Shown: positions 51,507 to 60,841, counted from the stretch's first letter. The stretch: 64,000 bases of DNA from Bacillota bacterium (GCA_023435745.1 JAEZMD010000007.1:62001-126000); one strand, 5' to 3'. Notes: generated by a model not told the origin, from the letters alone. Translations and numbers: made by a program.

Positions 51507-52499
51507 TCACCTTCTGTTATAGTATGGGCTCCAGCAAGGCACATCATAGTACTTCTGCAGCTCGTCATCCAGCCTGAACAAAGTGATCGAGGCTCCCGCC
51601 ATTTCCTGTGTGGTTATATATGAATTGACTTCCATGTCGTATATAACTATATTTGCTTCCTTCAACCTTTTTGCCAGATGGCGGTTCATTATATATAACT
51701 CTGCTAGAGTCGTAGAACCTAAGCCGTTTACAAGTGTACAAACGCGATCCCCGGCTTTTATACCCGAATCTTCAAGTATCTTATCCAGCAATATATCTGT
51801 GATCTCATCCGCAGGAAGTATTTTCATGCGTTTGATCCCGGGCTCGCCGTGAACTCCCATGCCGAATTCTATCTCATCGTCCGGCAGCGTGAAGGCAGGC
51901 TTGTCTTCCCCGGGTATCGTTCCGCCCGACAGCGCCACTCCTACACTAAATATATTGTCTCTGGCTTTCGCGGTAACCCTGTATGCTTCGTCAAGGTCTA
52001 AACCCGCCCCGGTTGCGGCACCCCCTATCTTTATTACATAAAGGTCTCCCGCTATTCCTCTGCGATCCTCAGTCCTTTCCTTTGGAGCAGAGGATATATC
52101 GTCCCACACCCGTACGGTACGGCTTTGTATGCCCATATCCTCGAGCATTTCAGCGGTCATGTCGAAGTTCAGATTGTCACCTGCATAGTTGCCGTATACG
52201 AACAGGATTCCCTTTCCCCTGTTCACCGATAATGCGGTTTGCAGTATCGTATTCGGATCCGGCGATGCGAATATGTTGCCGGAGGCTGTGGCATCCGCTA
52301 GGTTTTCTCCAAGGAACATCGCGAAAAGAGGCTCGTGTCCGCTGCCGCCTCCGATTACAAAGCTGACTTTGTCCTTTACCTCTCTGACTTTCAGTCCCTT
52401 TACGGCTCCAACCCGTTCATACAAATGCCCGTATGCTTCTATAAAGCCTTCCAGTGTTTCATTCACAACATCCTTCGGCGAATTAATTATTTTTTTCAT
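51507..52499 (-). CDS. dhaK: dihydroxyacetone kinase subunit K (DhaK)
   Basis: The 330-residue protein has GGGSGHEPLF (His55), NYAGDNLNFDM (Asp108) and MGVHGEPGIKR, whose His217 corresponds to the His that forms a hemiaminal link with the ketone substrate in E. coli DhaK. It phosphorylates the terminal hydroxyl next to a ketone. Known substrates are dihydroxyacetone and, in relatives, erythrulose. With an isomerase-family gene upstream and TIM/RpiB paralogues downstream, a short ketose made in this operon is the likely substrate (inference). Confidence 0.93.
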   Translation of the reverse strand: MKKIINSPKDVVNETLEGFIEAYGHLYERVGAVKGLKVREVKDKVSFVIGGGSGHEPLFAMFLGENLADATASGNIFASPDPNTILQTALSVNRGKGILFVYGNYAGDNLNFDMTAEMLEDMGIQSRTVRVWDDISSAPKERTEDRRGIAGDLYVIKIGGAATGAGLDLDEAYRVTAKARDNIFSVGVALSGGTIPGEDKPAFTLPDDEIEFGMGVHGEPGIKRMKILPADEITDILLDKILEDSGIKAGDRVCTLVNGLGSTTLAELYIMNRHLAKRLKEANIVIYDMEVNSYITTQEMAGASITLFRLDDELQKYYDVPCWSPYYNRR

Positions 52500-52557
52500 T
52501 GGCTATTGCCCCTCCCTGGCACGACTTTACATTATCATTAACATTGAGAACACCGTA

Positions 52558-53937
52558 TCACATTCTGTCTATTGCAATCCCTGGAATGTACTTGCATACT
52601 TCTTCTAATACGTCAGCAAATTTCCCATGCACTCCCGCACAGTGGTGTATGTACGGGCCTTCCACAAGAGTCCTCTCCCATTTCACCCAGTTGTCCACTT
52701 CGAGCCACATATAGGTTCCCTTTGTTTTGGGTCCGTCTATGCCTTTCCCTTCTCCTATGAACATCCGGTATTCTCCATGATCGCCATCAAACCTTAGAAC
52801 TGTTACATCGCCGTTCTTTATTTTCCATTCCCCCGTTCCGCATTTATGCTCGGGGAATATGAAATGATGTCCCAGTTCCTTTGCTGAATTCTCATCGGCA
52901 AGCGACGGCGGGAAGTTTCCGCAGTGCCATAAAAGCTCTGCATTGTCGTTTTCCGGATGACGCACGGTAAGATCGGCGAAAAATACGGGTGACGCTGAAA
53001 GCGAGGCTTCCTGCAGCAATATAGCTGTTATCGCACCATGTATATCCGTTTCACACACCACCGGCAGACCTTCCTCAGCAAGCATTGCGTTTACCATACA
53101 CGGCATTATCCCAAGGCCCGTCTGAAGAGCATTCCAGCATTGTATTGCTACACAGGTGCAGCCATTCTCTTCGCTCATCCTTCTGATTGCAACCTTTAAT
53201 GCGGCAATCTTCCTTACGTCATCCTCATCGTTGCCGGCTACGCACACTGTGCTTCTGATCTTCTCCATTGACCTTTCAAACTCTTCTCCTGCCTCATCCT
53301 TTATCTTCAGCGTCAGCTGTACCAGATCTATAAGTGAAACAGGAAATGTATGAATATTGAATTTTTCTATCAATTCTCCCTCGTTGCAGATAACTGACCA
53401 AAATCCGTCTGGTCTCGGCCCTATCTGGAGAATCTTTAGCCTTCTGAAAGCCCTGACTGCGGAGCATACCCTGATAAACCTGCGGTAGCCGCTTATGAAC
53501 GCATTTTCCTCCGGCCGGCAGTTTTCAATGTATGTGAATGGTACGTTGAATCGGCGCAAAACTTTTCCGGTCGCAAACAGACCGCACTGAGTATCCCTCG
53601 TTCTCAGTCCGTCGTCCAGAGGCGCATCGTCTCTCGGCCCCCATAAAAGCACCGGTTTTCTTAATTCTCTTGCTGCCTTGGCGACCAGATCCTCTGTTCC
53701 GAAATTGCAGTGTGGAAAAAACAGTCCATCGACTTCATTTGCCTTCATTTTTGCTATAATGGCAGGAAGTTCCCTTTCGTCAAATAGCAGTCCCTCGCTA
53801 TTTATATCATCAATATCTATCAGCTCTGCGCCAAGCGGCTTAATAGTCTCCAGAACCAACTGCCTATATCTGCGTGCTTCATCTTTGCTAAATACGTTTC
53901 GTCTCGTCGGCAAATACCCTATTTTTACTGTTCCCAT
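52558..53937 (-). CDS. L-fucose/L-arabinose isomerase family protein (2)
   Basis: The 459-residue protein has the FucI/AraA-like N-terminal domain (VKIGYLPTRRNVFSKDEA, EVDGLFFPHCNFGTEDLVAK) and central segments PVVCETDIHGAITAILLQ and CTCVAIQCWNAL. The C-terminal barrel has HHCAGVHGKFADVLEEV. Members interconvert aldoses and ketoses. It differs strongly from the protein at 29023. It lies between the ABC permeases and dhaK, which suggests it produces the ketose that DhaKL phosphorylates. Substrate unknown; a pentose from arabinosides or a tetrose is possible. Confidence 0.82.
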   Translation of the reverse strand: MGTVKIGYLPTRRNVFSKDEARRYRQLVLETIKPLGAELIDIDDINSEGLLFDERELPAIIAKMKANEVDGLFFPHCNFGTEDLVAKAARELRKPVLLWGPRDDAPLDDGLRTRDTQCGLFATGKVLRRFNVPFTYIENCRPEENAFISGYRRFIRVCSAVRAFRRLKILQIGPRPDGFWSVICNEGELIEKFNIHTFPVSLIDLVQLTLKIKDEAGEEFERSMEKIRSTVCVAGNDEDDVRKIAALKVAIRRMSEENGCTCVAIQCWNALQTGLGIMPCMVNAMLAEEGLPVVCETDIHGAITAILLQEASLSASPVFFADLTVRHPENDNAELLWHCGNFPPSLADENSAKELGHHFIFPEHKCGTGEWKIKNGDVTVLRFDGDHGEYRMFIGEGKGIDGPKTKGTYMWLEVDNWVKWERTLVEGPYIHHCAGVHGKFADVLEEVCKYIPGIAIDRM

Positions 53938-54016
53938 ATTTTACACCCCGTTATCTGTTTCAGATTTGATTATCAAAAGCTAGCCAATGCTATTTATTTA
54001 ATAACCCGTAATAATA

Positions 54017-54853
54017 TCAACCCTTGACGGATCCTGCAGTCACACCTGCAATAATTTGTTTGCTTAGTATTAGATAAGTCAATATTGTTGGTACTACTGC
54101 AATTGAAATCGCCGCAAAAGTCGCACCCCAGTCCCTTCCTATCTGAGAATCCATATATGCAGCAAGCCCGGCCTGCAACATCTTTTGACTGGTAGATGAT
54201 ACAAAAGTTTGTGACACAAGAAGGTTATTCCATATACCAAAGAAGGTAAGCATTAGTACTGTAACGTAACCATTACCAGTCATCGGTACTGCAATATGGA
54301 AGAAACATCTGTATACGCCGCACCCGTCTATTACTGATGATTCTATTATCTCATCAGGTATAAATTTATAGAATCCGATAAGCAAAAAAGTAGCCATGGA
54401 TATGCTGCTTCCAAAAGCAATGATCAACGCCCATAAGGTATTTAAAACATTCATATTCCTGAACATAATAAACTGTGGCAGCAATAGTACAAAAGGAGGG
54501 ATAAACATACCCAATCTGATAAATAATGAAACGGCGCCAGACAATTTCCATTTAAGCTTGCTTAATGCAAAAGCTGCAGTAGAACTCAGTACTAAAACTA
54601 TAAAAAGAGAAGCAATCGTTACAATAACTGTATTTTTAAAAAGCACACTAACCTTTCCAACTGTCCAGGCATATACATAATTGCCCAGATAGAGACCTTC
54701 CGGAAGTGAATAAATAGGATTCATTGTGAATTCCTCTGTTGTCTTAAAGGAAGAAAGAACAAGCCATATTAAAGGATATACTTCCACGATAAGGAAGGTG
54801 ATAATAAAAATACGCAATATTATCTTTCCGAATTTTTTCTTGTCTTTTTTCAT
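54017..54853 (-). CDS. carbohydrate ABC transporter permease, MalG type (2)
   Basis: This 278-residue protein has about six membrane segments, the EAA loop IESSVIDGCGVYRCFFHIAV and the C-terminus GVTAGSVKG typical of CUT1 MalG-like permeases. GGAGG precedes the ATG, and only three bases separate it from the other permease. There is no ATPase gene in the operon. Expected to import the substrate of the downstream catabolic genes. Confidence 0.92.
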   Translation of the reverse strand: MKKDKKKFGKIILRIFIITFLIVEVYPLIWLVLSSFKTTEEFTMNPIYSLPEGLYLGNYVYAWTVGKVSVLFKNTVIVTIASLFIVLVLSSTAAFALSKLKWKLSGAVSLFIRLGMFIPPFVLLLPQFIMFRNMNVLNTLWALIIAFGSSISMATFLLIGFYKFIPDEIIESSVIDGCGVYRCFFHIAVPMTGNGYVTVLMLTFFGIWNNLLVSQTFVSSTSQKMLQAGLAAYMDSQIGRDWGATFAAISIAVVPTILTYLILSKQIIAGVTAGSVKG

Positions 54854-54856
54854 TAT

Positions 54857-55747
54857 CTACACCTCCTCATTATTCTTTCTGTTAAGATAGTTAACACCTT
54901 GCGTTACCAGCAGAATAAAGAACATCATCATAACGGCAAGAAGACTTGCATAGCCGTACCGCCAATCATAAAATGCTGTTTGATAGGTATACAGGGATAA
55001 AACATATGTTGCACGTCCCGGGCCTCCCATAGTGAGAACAGTTGGCATGTCATACACCTTAAAGGTATTATTCAGACATAATATAACCGACATGATTGTT
55101 ACAGGACGCAATATGGGCATCAGGATACGCTTTATTGTCTGGAGAGTGCTGGCCCCATCGATTCTTGCTGCCTCTTCCAATTCCTTCGGAAATGCAACAA
55201 TACCTGCATAAAAAATCACTGTATAGTACCCTATACTTCGCCAAATATCTGCAATGCACAAGGCGCCCAGAGCTGTTGCACTCGATCCTATCCAGGATTT
55301 AACCATGGATTCCAGGCCTACTGCTGCGAGTAAACCATTTAATAACCCGTAATTCGGCTGTATCTCATATATCTTTGAAAATAGAGCTGCTACACCAACT
55401 GCGGGTATAACGACCGGCATATAGATCATGGTGCGCGATAAATTAACAAAACGCTTCATCCCATATTTCAAAAACAAAGCTGTAAGCAATCCAAGCACAA
55501 GCTGTCCTGTTGCCGTAATCAGCACATATTTGATAGTAGTGGTTAAACTTCCGATAAACACCTTGTCCGCAAACAGCTTTGAAAAATTAGAAAAACCTGT
55601 GAACTTAAAGTCTAGGCCGGGAACTCCGTCAAAAAACGAGAAATATAAAGATTGGCAAATCGGGTAAAAGGTAAACACTATATATACTAAAAGTGTTGGC
55701 AATATAAATACTATAATAGCTTTCTTGTCTCGTAATAGTTGATTCAT
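54857..55747 (-). CDS. carbohydrate ABC transporter permease, MalF type (2)
   Basis: The 296-residue membrane protein has the EAA loop EEAARIDGASTLQTIKRILM and the VLTMGGPGRATYVLSLYTYQ segment of MalF-type permeases. It forms the channel with the MalG-type partner. AAGGAG precedes the ATG. It is separated from the binding-protein gene by a very strong hairpin (55768-55807). Confidence 0.92.
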   Translation of the reverse strand: MNQLLRDKKAIIVFILPTLLVYIVFTFYPICQSLYFSFFDGVPGLDFKFTGFSNFSKLFADKVFIGSLTTTIKYVLITATGQLVLGLLTALFLKYGMKRFVNLSRTMIYMPVVIPAVGVAALFSKIYEIQPNYGLLNGLLAAVGLESMVKSWIGSSATALGALCIADIWRSIGYYTVIFYAGIVAFPKELEEAARIDGASTLQTIKRILMPILRPVTIMSVILCLNNTFKVYDMPTVLTMGGPGRATYVLSLYTYQTAFYDWRYGYASLLAVMMMFFILLVTQGVNYLNRKNNEEV

Positions 55748-55767
55748 TTGAGCACTCCTTGTTATAT

Positions 55768-55807
55768 ATCTGCATCGGGGACATGTTTATATGTCCCCGA
55801 TGCAGAT
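55768..55807 (-). other. intercistronic hairpin between binding-protein and permease genes (2)
   Basis: A perfect 17-bp stem (55768-55784 with 55791-55807, core GCATCGGGGACAT) closes a 6-base loop. There is no U-tract, so it should not terminate by itself. It more likely blocks 3' exonucleases and stabilises the upstream binding-protein mRNA, or lowers permease translation. Confidence 0.85.
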
Positions 55808-55834
55808 GTTTGCGGCACCTAAACCAGCCGATGT

Positions 55835-57226
55835 TTATTTTTTCAAGTCTTCTTCTATTGCTGCCGCTATAATCTCGCAGAATTGTTCCGGAGTAATGGC
55901 GCCCTCAGAAAGCAGCTGCCCTTCCTGAAATGCTTTTGTAGTAACGGCAGTTGACATATTGCCTTCAAACCAGGTCAATTGATATTCCATTGTGTTATAA
56001 TAATCCATTATGTCGTTCATTAAAGGCGGGAAGCCATCCGGCATCTCTACCTTATACGGTGAAATGGCTCCAAGTTCCCAAAGGTACTGGCCTATATTAC
56101 TGACAAGAGCTTTAAGAACACCGTGATTTGTGCCTTCCTCGAACTTTGTCTTTCCAAAGCAAAGTGCCTGTCCCGGGTTTACAATAGCCATTTTTCGTCC
56201 ATCTTCCTTGGTTTTTGAAGCCTCCATATTGGGCATGTTGAAGACACCGATGGCATCCGTCCCGATCTTATTGATTTCTGGATTCATAAGAGATGCTACG
56301 ATAGTTCCTGTGTAATATATCATGGCTGTTTTGCCTGTCAGGAACATATTGATGGATGTAGAAACATCAATTGAATTCCAGCCTTCTCCGAAATACCCCT
56401 TCTGGAACAATCTCTGCATGTACCCGGTTGCCTCCGCATAGCCCTCATCCCTGAAAGTAACTCCGTTTTTCATTGTGGAAGCATTTATAACAGCATCATG
56501 CCCGAGCATTCTGGTCATTGCCAACACGACCCAACGTGTAACCGGCCATTGGCCTGCACCACCTGCAACCATAGGCTGAATGCCGGCTGCTTTGAGCTTT
56601 TCACAGACAGCTTCGAATTCTTCCCATGTTTCAGGAATTTTAATATTATTAGCTGCAAATATTTCTTTGTTATACCAAACACCGCTTATTGCATAACGGG
56701 TCGGCAGATAATAATATGGTCTGCCGTTTATAACATTCATTCCGCCTTTTGCACCATCTGCAACTATATCGTCATAATTAAACCCGAGTTCCTTAACAGC
56801 CTCCTCCATGTTGGCAATCCCGCCGGATTGAATGATATTCTGCATTGCCCCGCCCGCCTCGGTAGTAAAAAAGTCGGGCACATCATTGGATGCTATAAGA
56901 AGTGATATTTTACCTGGTATATCCATTTGCTCAACCACTTCGTAGTCATACGTGTAATTTGGGTTTTCAGCGACATAATCCTTCAGAACACGGCCAAAAA
57001 CATAGCCGTAGTCACCCTTGTCATCCATAGCTCTTGAAGTGATGACATGGATATTGTAAGGTTTTCCTTCGGGTGCCGGCTCTGAGCTCTTGGCAGGCTC
57101 ACTTCCCGTTTTGTCGACTGATGGTGAAGTTTTTGGATCATTACCTGATGATGAACACGCTGCAAATAATCCCATTACGATAAATGCTACGAGGAATAAT
57201 GATACTAAACGCATTGTTTTTTTCAC
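55835..57226 (-). CDS. sugar ABC transporter substrate-binding lipoprotein (2)
   Basis: The 463-residue protein has a signal peptide with lipobox LFAAC (Cys24), followed by a Ser/Pro/Glu-rich linker and a type 1 sugar-binding fold (VWYNKEIFAANNIKIPETWE). It captures sugar outside the membrane for the permeases at 54857 and 54017. The start is GTG at 57226 with GGAGG upstream. The 188-base gap before it contains TTTATAATG and a run of eight G on the coding strand (57343-57350). An extra promoter is possible, but no good -35 was seen. Confidence 0.93.
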   Translation of the reverse strand: MKKTMRLVSLFLVAFIVMGLFAACSSSGNDPKTSPSVDKTGSEPAKSSEPAPEGKPYNIHVITSRAMDDKGDYGYVFGRVLKDYVAENPNYTYDYEVVEQMDIPGKISLLIASNDVPDFFTTEAGGAMQNIIQSGGIANMEEAVKELGFNYDDIVADGAKGGMNVINGRPYYYLPTRYAISGVWYNKEIFAANNIKIPETWEEFEAVCEKLKAAGIQPMVAGGAGQWPVTRWVVLAMTRMLGHDAVINASTMKNGVTFRDEGYAEATGYMQRLFQKGYFGEGWNSIDVSTSINMFLTGKTAMIYYTGTIVASLMNPEINKIGTDAIGVFNMPNMEASKTKEDGRKMAIVNPGQALCFGKTKFEEGTNHGVLKALVSNIGQYLWELGAISPYKVEMPDGFPPLMNDIMDYYNTMEYQLTWFEGNMSTAVTTKAFQEGQLLSEGAITPEQFCEIIAAAIEEDLKK

Positions 57227-57414
57227 GATCTGTTTCCTCCCAAATTAAGAAATTTTAACATTATAAAGCTTACGGTATCCAGTAGTCTATCCTTACTTAC
57301 GGTCGGCCCTCAGGTCTGATCCGACACAATTAACCTCTTTATCCCCCCCCTTCGAATTAAATCAGCAAACCATCATAATTAAGGTAAACCACTAAGAAAT
57401 TTTATCTACTCAAT

Positions 57415-58947
57415 CTATTTTTTAATGTTTAGTCTAATCAGATTGATGGAGTGCTTTTTTGCTTTAAATATACAGCATTGGTCTGCAATGTTCGGTGCTG
57501 GAATTTCCCTGATTACAACTGCTTGTGGATCAGATACTGTATTTGCCGCATTTACATCCTCGTGATAAATCTCAAAAGCTGTATTGCCAGTGTTTGAAAT
57601 GATTTCACCATAAAAATCTATTTTTACGTCTATGTCTTCGTCAGGATGCTTGTTAACCAGAGAAATAAATACCCTTCCGTCGTGATCGCCTGTCACTGCT
57701 GCATCGATATAAGGTACTGTAGCTAAAGAATCCTGATTATTGTCAATATTGTCCAGCTTCAATCTTGGCCTCTGACGCAGCGACTTTGGATCAATTGGCT
57801 GCACTACGGTAAAATTGTCGCACATAACATCGGAATTGTAAAAAATCTCTCCCGTATTATTGCTGAGCAAATCGAAAACATGGTATTGAGGCCTTAATAC
57901 TAACTCATCCCCTTCAACCCTGACAGCTCCGTTTATATTGATAAAAGCTGAGTAGTTTGCCATACCTACCGTATTGCAGTTGCGGATAAACATATTTATG
58001 ATCGAGGCTGTAACAATTGCATTCTGCAGGTCATAATTCCTGTCATCTGTTACGCCATCTATCTTCCAACCGTACATGTTCCATTCATCCCACGCAACCT
58101 TGATCCTGCTGCGACAGTTGTCGTTTGTTGCAGTCATTATTGCTGCAACCGTAATATCCGTGAGCCTTTGCATATGCTCAGGTATATACATGCACTCCAG
58201 ATAGTTGTTTTTGTCAAATATTCCCCAACCGCACGAATAATGATGCGCCGAAACATAATCGATCAAATAGTTCAATTTCTTAAGTATGACGGTATTCCAA
58301 TCCGAATTTTTTTCATATCCGCTTGCAATAAGCTTAATACTGTTATCTACCCACCTCATTGCTTTGGCAAAATCAAAAGCAGCCTTAGCGTATTCTTCAG
58401 CATCCATATGGCACATTTGCCAGTCAGAGTACATTTCATTGCCAAGACCCCAATATTTAACATTAAAAGGTTGTTCATATCCATGTTTTCTTCGCAGATT
58501 GGCATAATAAGTATCACCAGTTCCATTACAGTATTCCACCCAGTGCATTGCCTCTTCAGCAGTACCGCTTCCCATATTTACACACAGGCAGGGTTCTGCT
58601 CCCAATTTTCGGCACAATTCAATAAAATCGGCTGTGCCAAATTGATTACTTTCTTCCGCCTGCCATGCGTAATCGAACATCTTTCTGCGGTCTTCCTTCG
58701 GTCCAATTCCATCCTCCCAGTGGTAATTCGATACAAAATTACCGCCCGGATAACGAAGTATTGATGGCTTGACCTTTTTAAGAAGTGCGACGGTATCTTC
58801 CCTTTGACCATCGGAACAAGCATTTTTATTGCCTGGATCATAAATTCCGCCGTAAATGTTTCCAAATGCATGCTCCAAAAAATGACCAAATATCTTGTGA
58901 TCTACAGTACCGGCATTTTTTTTTAGATTTACTAAAATTTTTGCCAT
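57415..58947 (-). CDS. GH51 alpha-L-arabinofuranosidase (2)
   Basis: The 510-residue GH51 enzyme has FGHFLEHAFGNIYGGIYDPG, RYPGGNFVSNYHWEDGIGP, acid/base Glu in WGLGNEMYSDWQ near 172 and nucleophile Glu in VAWDEWNMYG near 291. It lacks a signal peptide. The ATG at 58947 follows AGGAGG; the longer frame to 59052 would run through the operators. It is the first gene of the second sugar operon, under a promoter with two GTGTGCGCACAC-type sites. It releases L-arabinose from imported arabinosides. Confidence 0.95.
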   Translation of the reverse strand: MAKILVNLKKNAGTVDHKIFGHFLEHAFGNIYGGIYDPGNKNACSDGQREDTVALLKKVKPSILRYPGGNFVSNYHWEDGIGPKEDRRKMFDYAWQAEESNQFGTADFIELCRKLGAEPCLCVNMGSGTAEEAMHWVEYCNGTGDTYYANLRRKHGYEQPFNVKYWGLGNEMYSDWQMCHMDAEEYAKAAFDFAKAMRWVDNSIKLIASGYEKNSDWNTVILKKLNYLIDYVSAHHYSCGWGIFDKNNYLECMYIPEHMQRLTDITVAAIMTATNDNCRSRIKVAWDEWNMYGWKIDGVTDDRNYDLQNAIVTASIINMFIRNCNTVGMANYSAFININGAVRVEGDELVLRPQYHVFDLLSNNTGEIFYNSDVMCDNFTVVQPIDPKSLRQRPRLKLDNIDNNQDSLATVPYIDAAVTGDHDGRVFISLVNKHPDEDIDVKIDFYGEIISNTGNTAFEIYHEDVNAANTVSDPQAVVIREIPAPNIADQCCIFKAKKHSINLIRLNIKK

Positions 58948-58989
58948 ATTGTCCTCCTGAATTTTATTGAGTATTCTGAATCGTTTTAT

Positions 58990-59001
58990 GTGTGCGCACA
59001 C
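58990..59001. promoter_or_regulatory. LacI-family operator GTGTGCGCACAC (O2 of GH51 promoter)
   Basis: A perfect 12-base palindrome lies in the leader, 43 bases before the GH51 ATG. It is identical to the site in the lacI promoter at 61890-61901. Its centre is 53 bases (about five helical turns) from the operator at 59043-59054, suitable for looping. Confidence 0.8.
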
Positions 59002-59042
59002 GAAATGACTTATAAAAAAATATGTTTTCCACAAAATTTTAT

Positions 59043-59054
59043 GTGTACGCACAC
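59043..59054. promoter_or_regulatory. LacI-family operator GTGTACGCACAC (O1 of GH51 promoter)
   Basis: This differs from the perfect palindrome by one base. It begins 12 bases downstream of the -10 element, covering the transcription start, which is the classical repressor position. Confidence 0.8.
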
Positions 59055-59066
59055 GTTCATAATAAT

Positions 59067-59095
59067 ATTGTATAGTAACACTGTTTTTTTGTCAA
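59067..59095 (-). promoter_or_regulatory. sigma-A promoter of the second sugar operon
   Basis: Minus-strand TTGACA (59090-59095) and TACAAT (59067-59072) are 17 bases apart. The promoter drives GH51, the ABC transporter, the isomerase-like gene, dhaK, dhaL, the rpiB-like and TIM-like genes. Two LacI-type operators follow. Confidence 0.82.
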
Positions 59096-59129
59096 CCAAA
59101 TCGGCAACAATTGTAATATTTTTATCCTC

Positions 59130-60785
59130 TTATATAGGCATCGGATTATGGTTTATGTAAATCAATATTGAAATAATGACAGCAACAGCAATTGAATATA
59201 TAATAACAGGTACCGCATTCCTCATTATGATCCTGCCTTCATTACCTTCCGCGCCAACAGTAGCACATGCAGCCACAACATTATTGACACATATCATATT
59301 ACCTATCGATCCTCCGATAACCTGCAGCGTTATTATATAAACCTCTGGCATACTTAGTATTGAAGCGGTTTCGAACTGCAAGGACGAGAACAAAATATTT
59401 GAGACTGTGTTTGAACCTGAAATAAAGGCACCCAATACTCCAATAAACGGCGATACGAAAGGATAAGCCATACCTGACAAATCAGCAAGAGAGCTAGCAA
59501 GAACCGTTAACATACTCTCGAGTCCTGCTCTATTTACAGAAGAGTTCAGCATGAGCTGCACCATCGCTACGCCTGCAAATAGTGCCACAGCCGGTCCTGT
59601 TACCTGCTTGAAAGTGGTCGTCCATGACGATTTTACCCTGTTCCAACGCATTTTAAAGATAAAATGAGACAATACTGCAACAAGTATGAATGGAATAACT
59701 CCTGGCAGATAAGCCCACTTCAGTGAATAGTCAAGCCCTTCAACATTCAGTATGCTTCCTATGGTGATTTTCTGCGATGAGAGAATGCCCTTCAATCCCA
59801 GTGATGGAATTCGGGTAATTAAAAGAATTACAGCTATAATAATATACGGAAGCCATACTTTAATTAGCGAATAATTCCCTTCTTCGTTTTCCTCGATAAT
59901 AATATTTGCTTTCCAGTTATTTTCCCATTCTGATTCTCCGGGAAAATCCCAGATCGTTTTAGGCATTAAAAAGCCTTTTCTTGCAGCAGTAATCACAATG
60001 GCGAGTCCTGTAAATGCTCCCACAAGCGAAGGGAGCTCCGGCCCAAAAAGCATTGCAGTGGCAGCATACGGAATTACAAAGGCAAAGCCTGAAAACAATG
60101 CAAAAGGTATGACTTCCAACGCAGGCTTAAAGGAACGTTCCTTACCAAAGAATTTAGTCATCATGGCTACCCCTATCAAAGGGATGAATATACCTACTGC
60201 TCCGTGAGTTAATGCTATATATTTGGTTGCAGCCATTTCGAAAGCCTCATGGTTTGCCCCAACTGCCGAAAGGTTTCCCGCTATTGTACTGAATGCCGCC
60301 AAAGTTGGAGTTCCAACCACTCCGAATGCCACTGGAGTGCTATTGTAAATAAGGGCAACCATTGCTGCCGCTAGCGGCGGAAACCCTAATCCAACCAGAA
60401 GAGGACCCGCGAGTGCCGCCGGAGTTCCAAATCCGGCCGCTCCCTCAATAAAAGCGCCAAACATCCACCCTATGATTATTGCTTGGATTCTCCGGTCTTT
60501 AGTAATACTTGCAAAGCCCCTGTTTATAACGGACATTGCTCCGGATTGCTTTAGCGTATTCAGGACAAGTATTGCTCCGAATATTACTATTATTACATCC
60601 AGTGAACTTAATACTCCAAAAATCGAATATGCAAGAATATGATGCAAGTCCATCTTCCAAACAAATAACGCCAGCACTGCAGTTATCAGCCATACTACCG
60701 GAAGCGCCTTACGTGCCGACCAGTTAGCGAAAGTCATTAATACAACAGCTATAAGAATTGGTATTACTGCAACTAATGCATACAT
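59130..60785 (-). CDS. L-lactate permease (LctP/LldP family)
   Basis: The 551-residue protein has more than ten hydrophobic segments and LctP-type motifs (GAFIEGAAGFGTPAALAGPL, YNSTPVAFGVVGTPT, FISGSNTVSNILFSSLQ). Family members transport lactate or glycolate by proton symport. It lies directly between the lacI regulator and the GH51 operon with no promoter of its own seen, so it is probably expressed with lacI. In this context it could export or import a two- or three-carbon hydroxyacid (lactate or glycolate) made from pentose cleavage (inference). AGGGGG precedes the ATG. Confidence 0.93.
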   Translation of the reverse strand: MYALVAVIPILIAVVLMTFANWSARKALPVVWLITAVLALFVWKMDLHHILAYSIFGVLSSLDVIIVIFGAILVLNTLKQSGAMSVINRGFASITKDRRIQAIIIGWMFGAFIEGAAGFGTPAALAGPLLVGLGFPPLAAAMVALIYNSTPVAFGVVGTPTLAAFSTIAGNLSAVGANHEAFEMAATKYIALTHGAVGIFIPLIGVAMMTKFFGKERSFKPALEVIPFALFSGFAFVIPYAATAMLFGPELPSLVGAFTGLAIVITAARKGFLMPKTIWDFPGESEWENNWKANIIIEENEEGNYSLIKVWLPYIIIAVILLITRIPSLGLKGILSSQKITIGSILNVEGLDYSLKWAYLPGVIPFILVAVLSHFIFKMRWNRVKSSWTTTFKQVTGPAVALFAGVAMVQLMLNSSVNRAGLESMLTVLASSLADLSGMAYPFVSPFIGVLGAFISGSNTVSNILFSSLQFETASILSMPEVYIITLQVIGGSIGNMICVNNVVAACATVGAEGNEGRIIMRNAVPVIIYSIAVAVIISILIYINHNPMPI

Positions 60786-60841
60786 AGCTAGTTCCCCCTG
60801 GTAAAATTTAAGCTGCCTTATTACTAGAAAGAGGAGGTGTT

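Noticed and set aside
57240..57275. TATAAT before the second binding-protein gene as an independent promoter
   Set aside because: No acceptable -35 hexamer at 16-18 bases; left as a possibility in the gene entry.
58948..59052. N-terminal extension of the second GH51 gene
   Set aside because: The extra 35 codons run through two operators and the promoter start region; ATG 58947 has AGGAGG and gives the family N-terminus.
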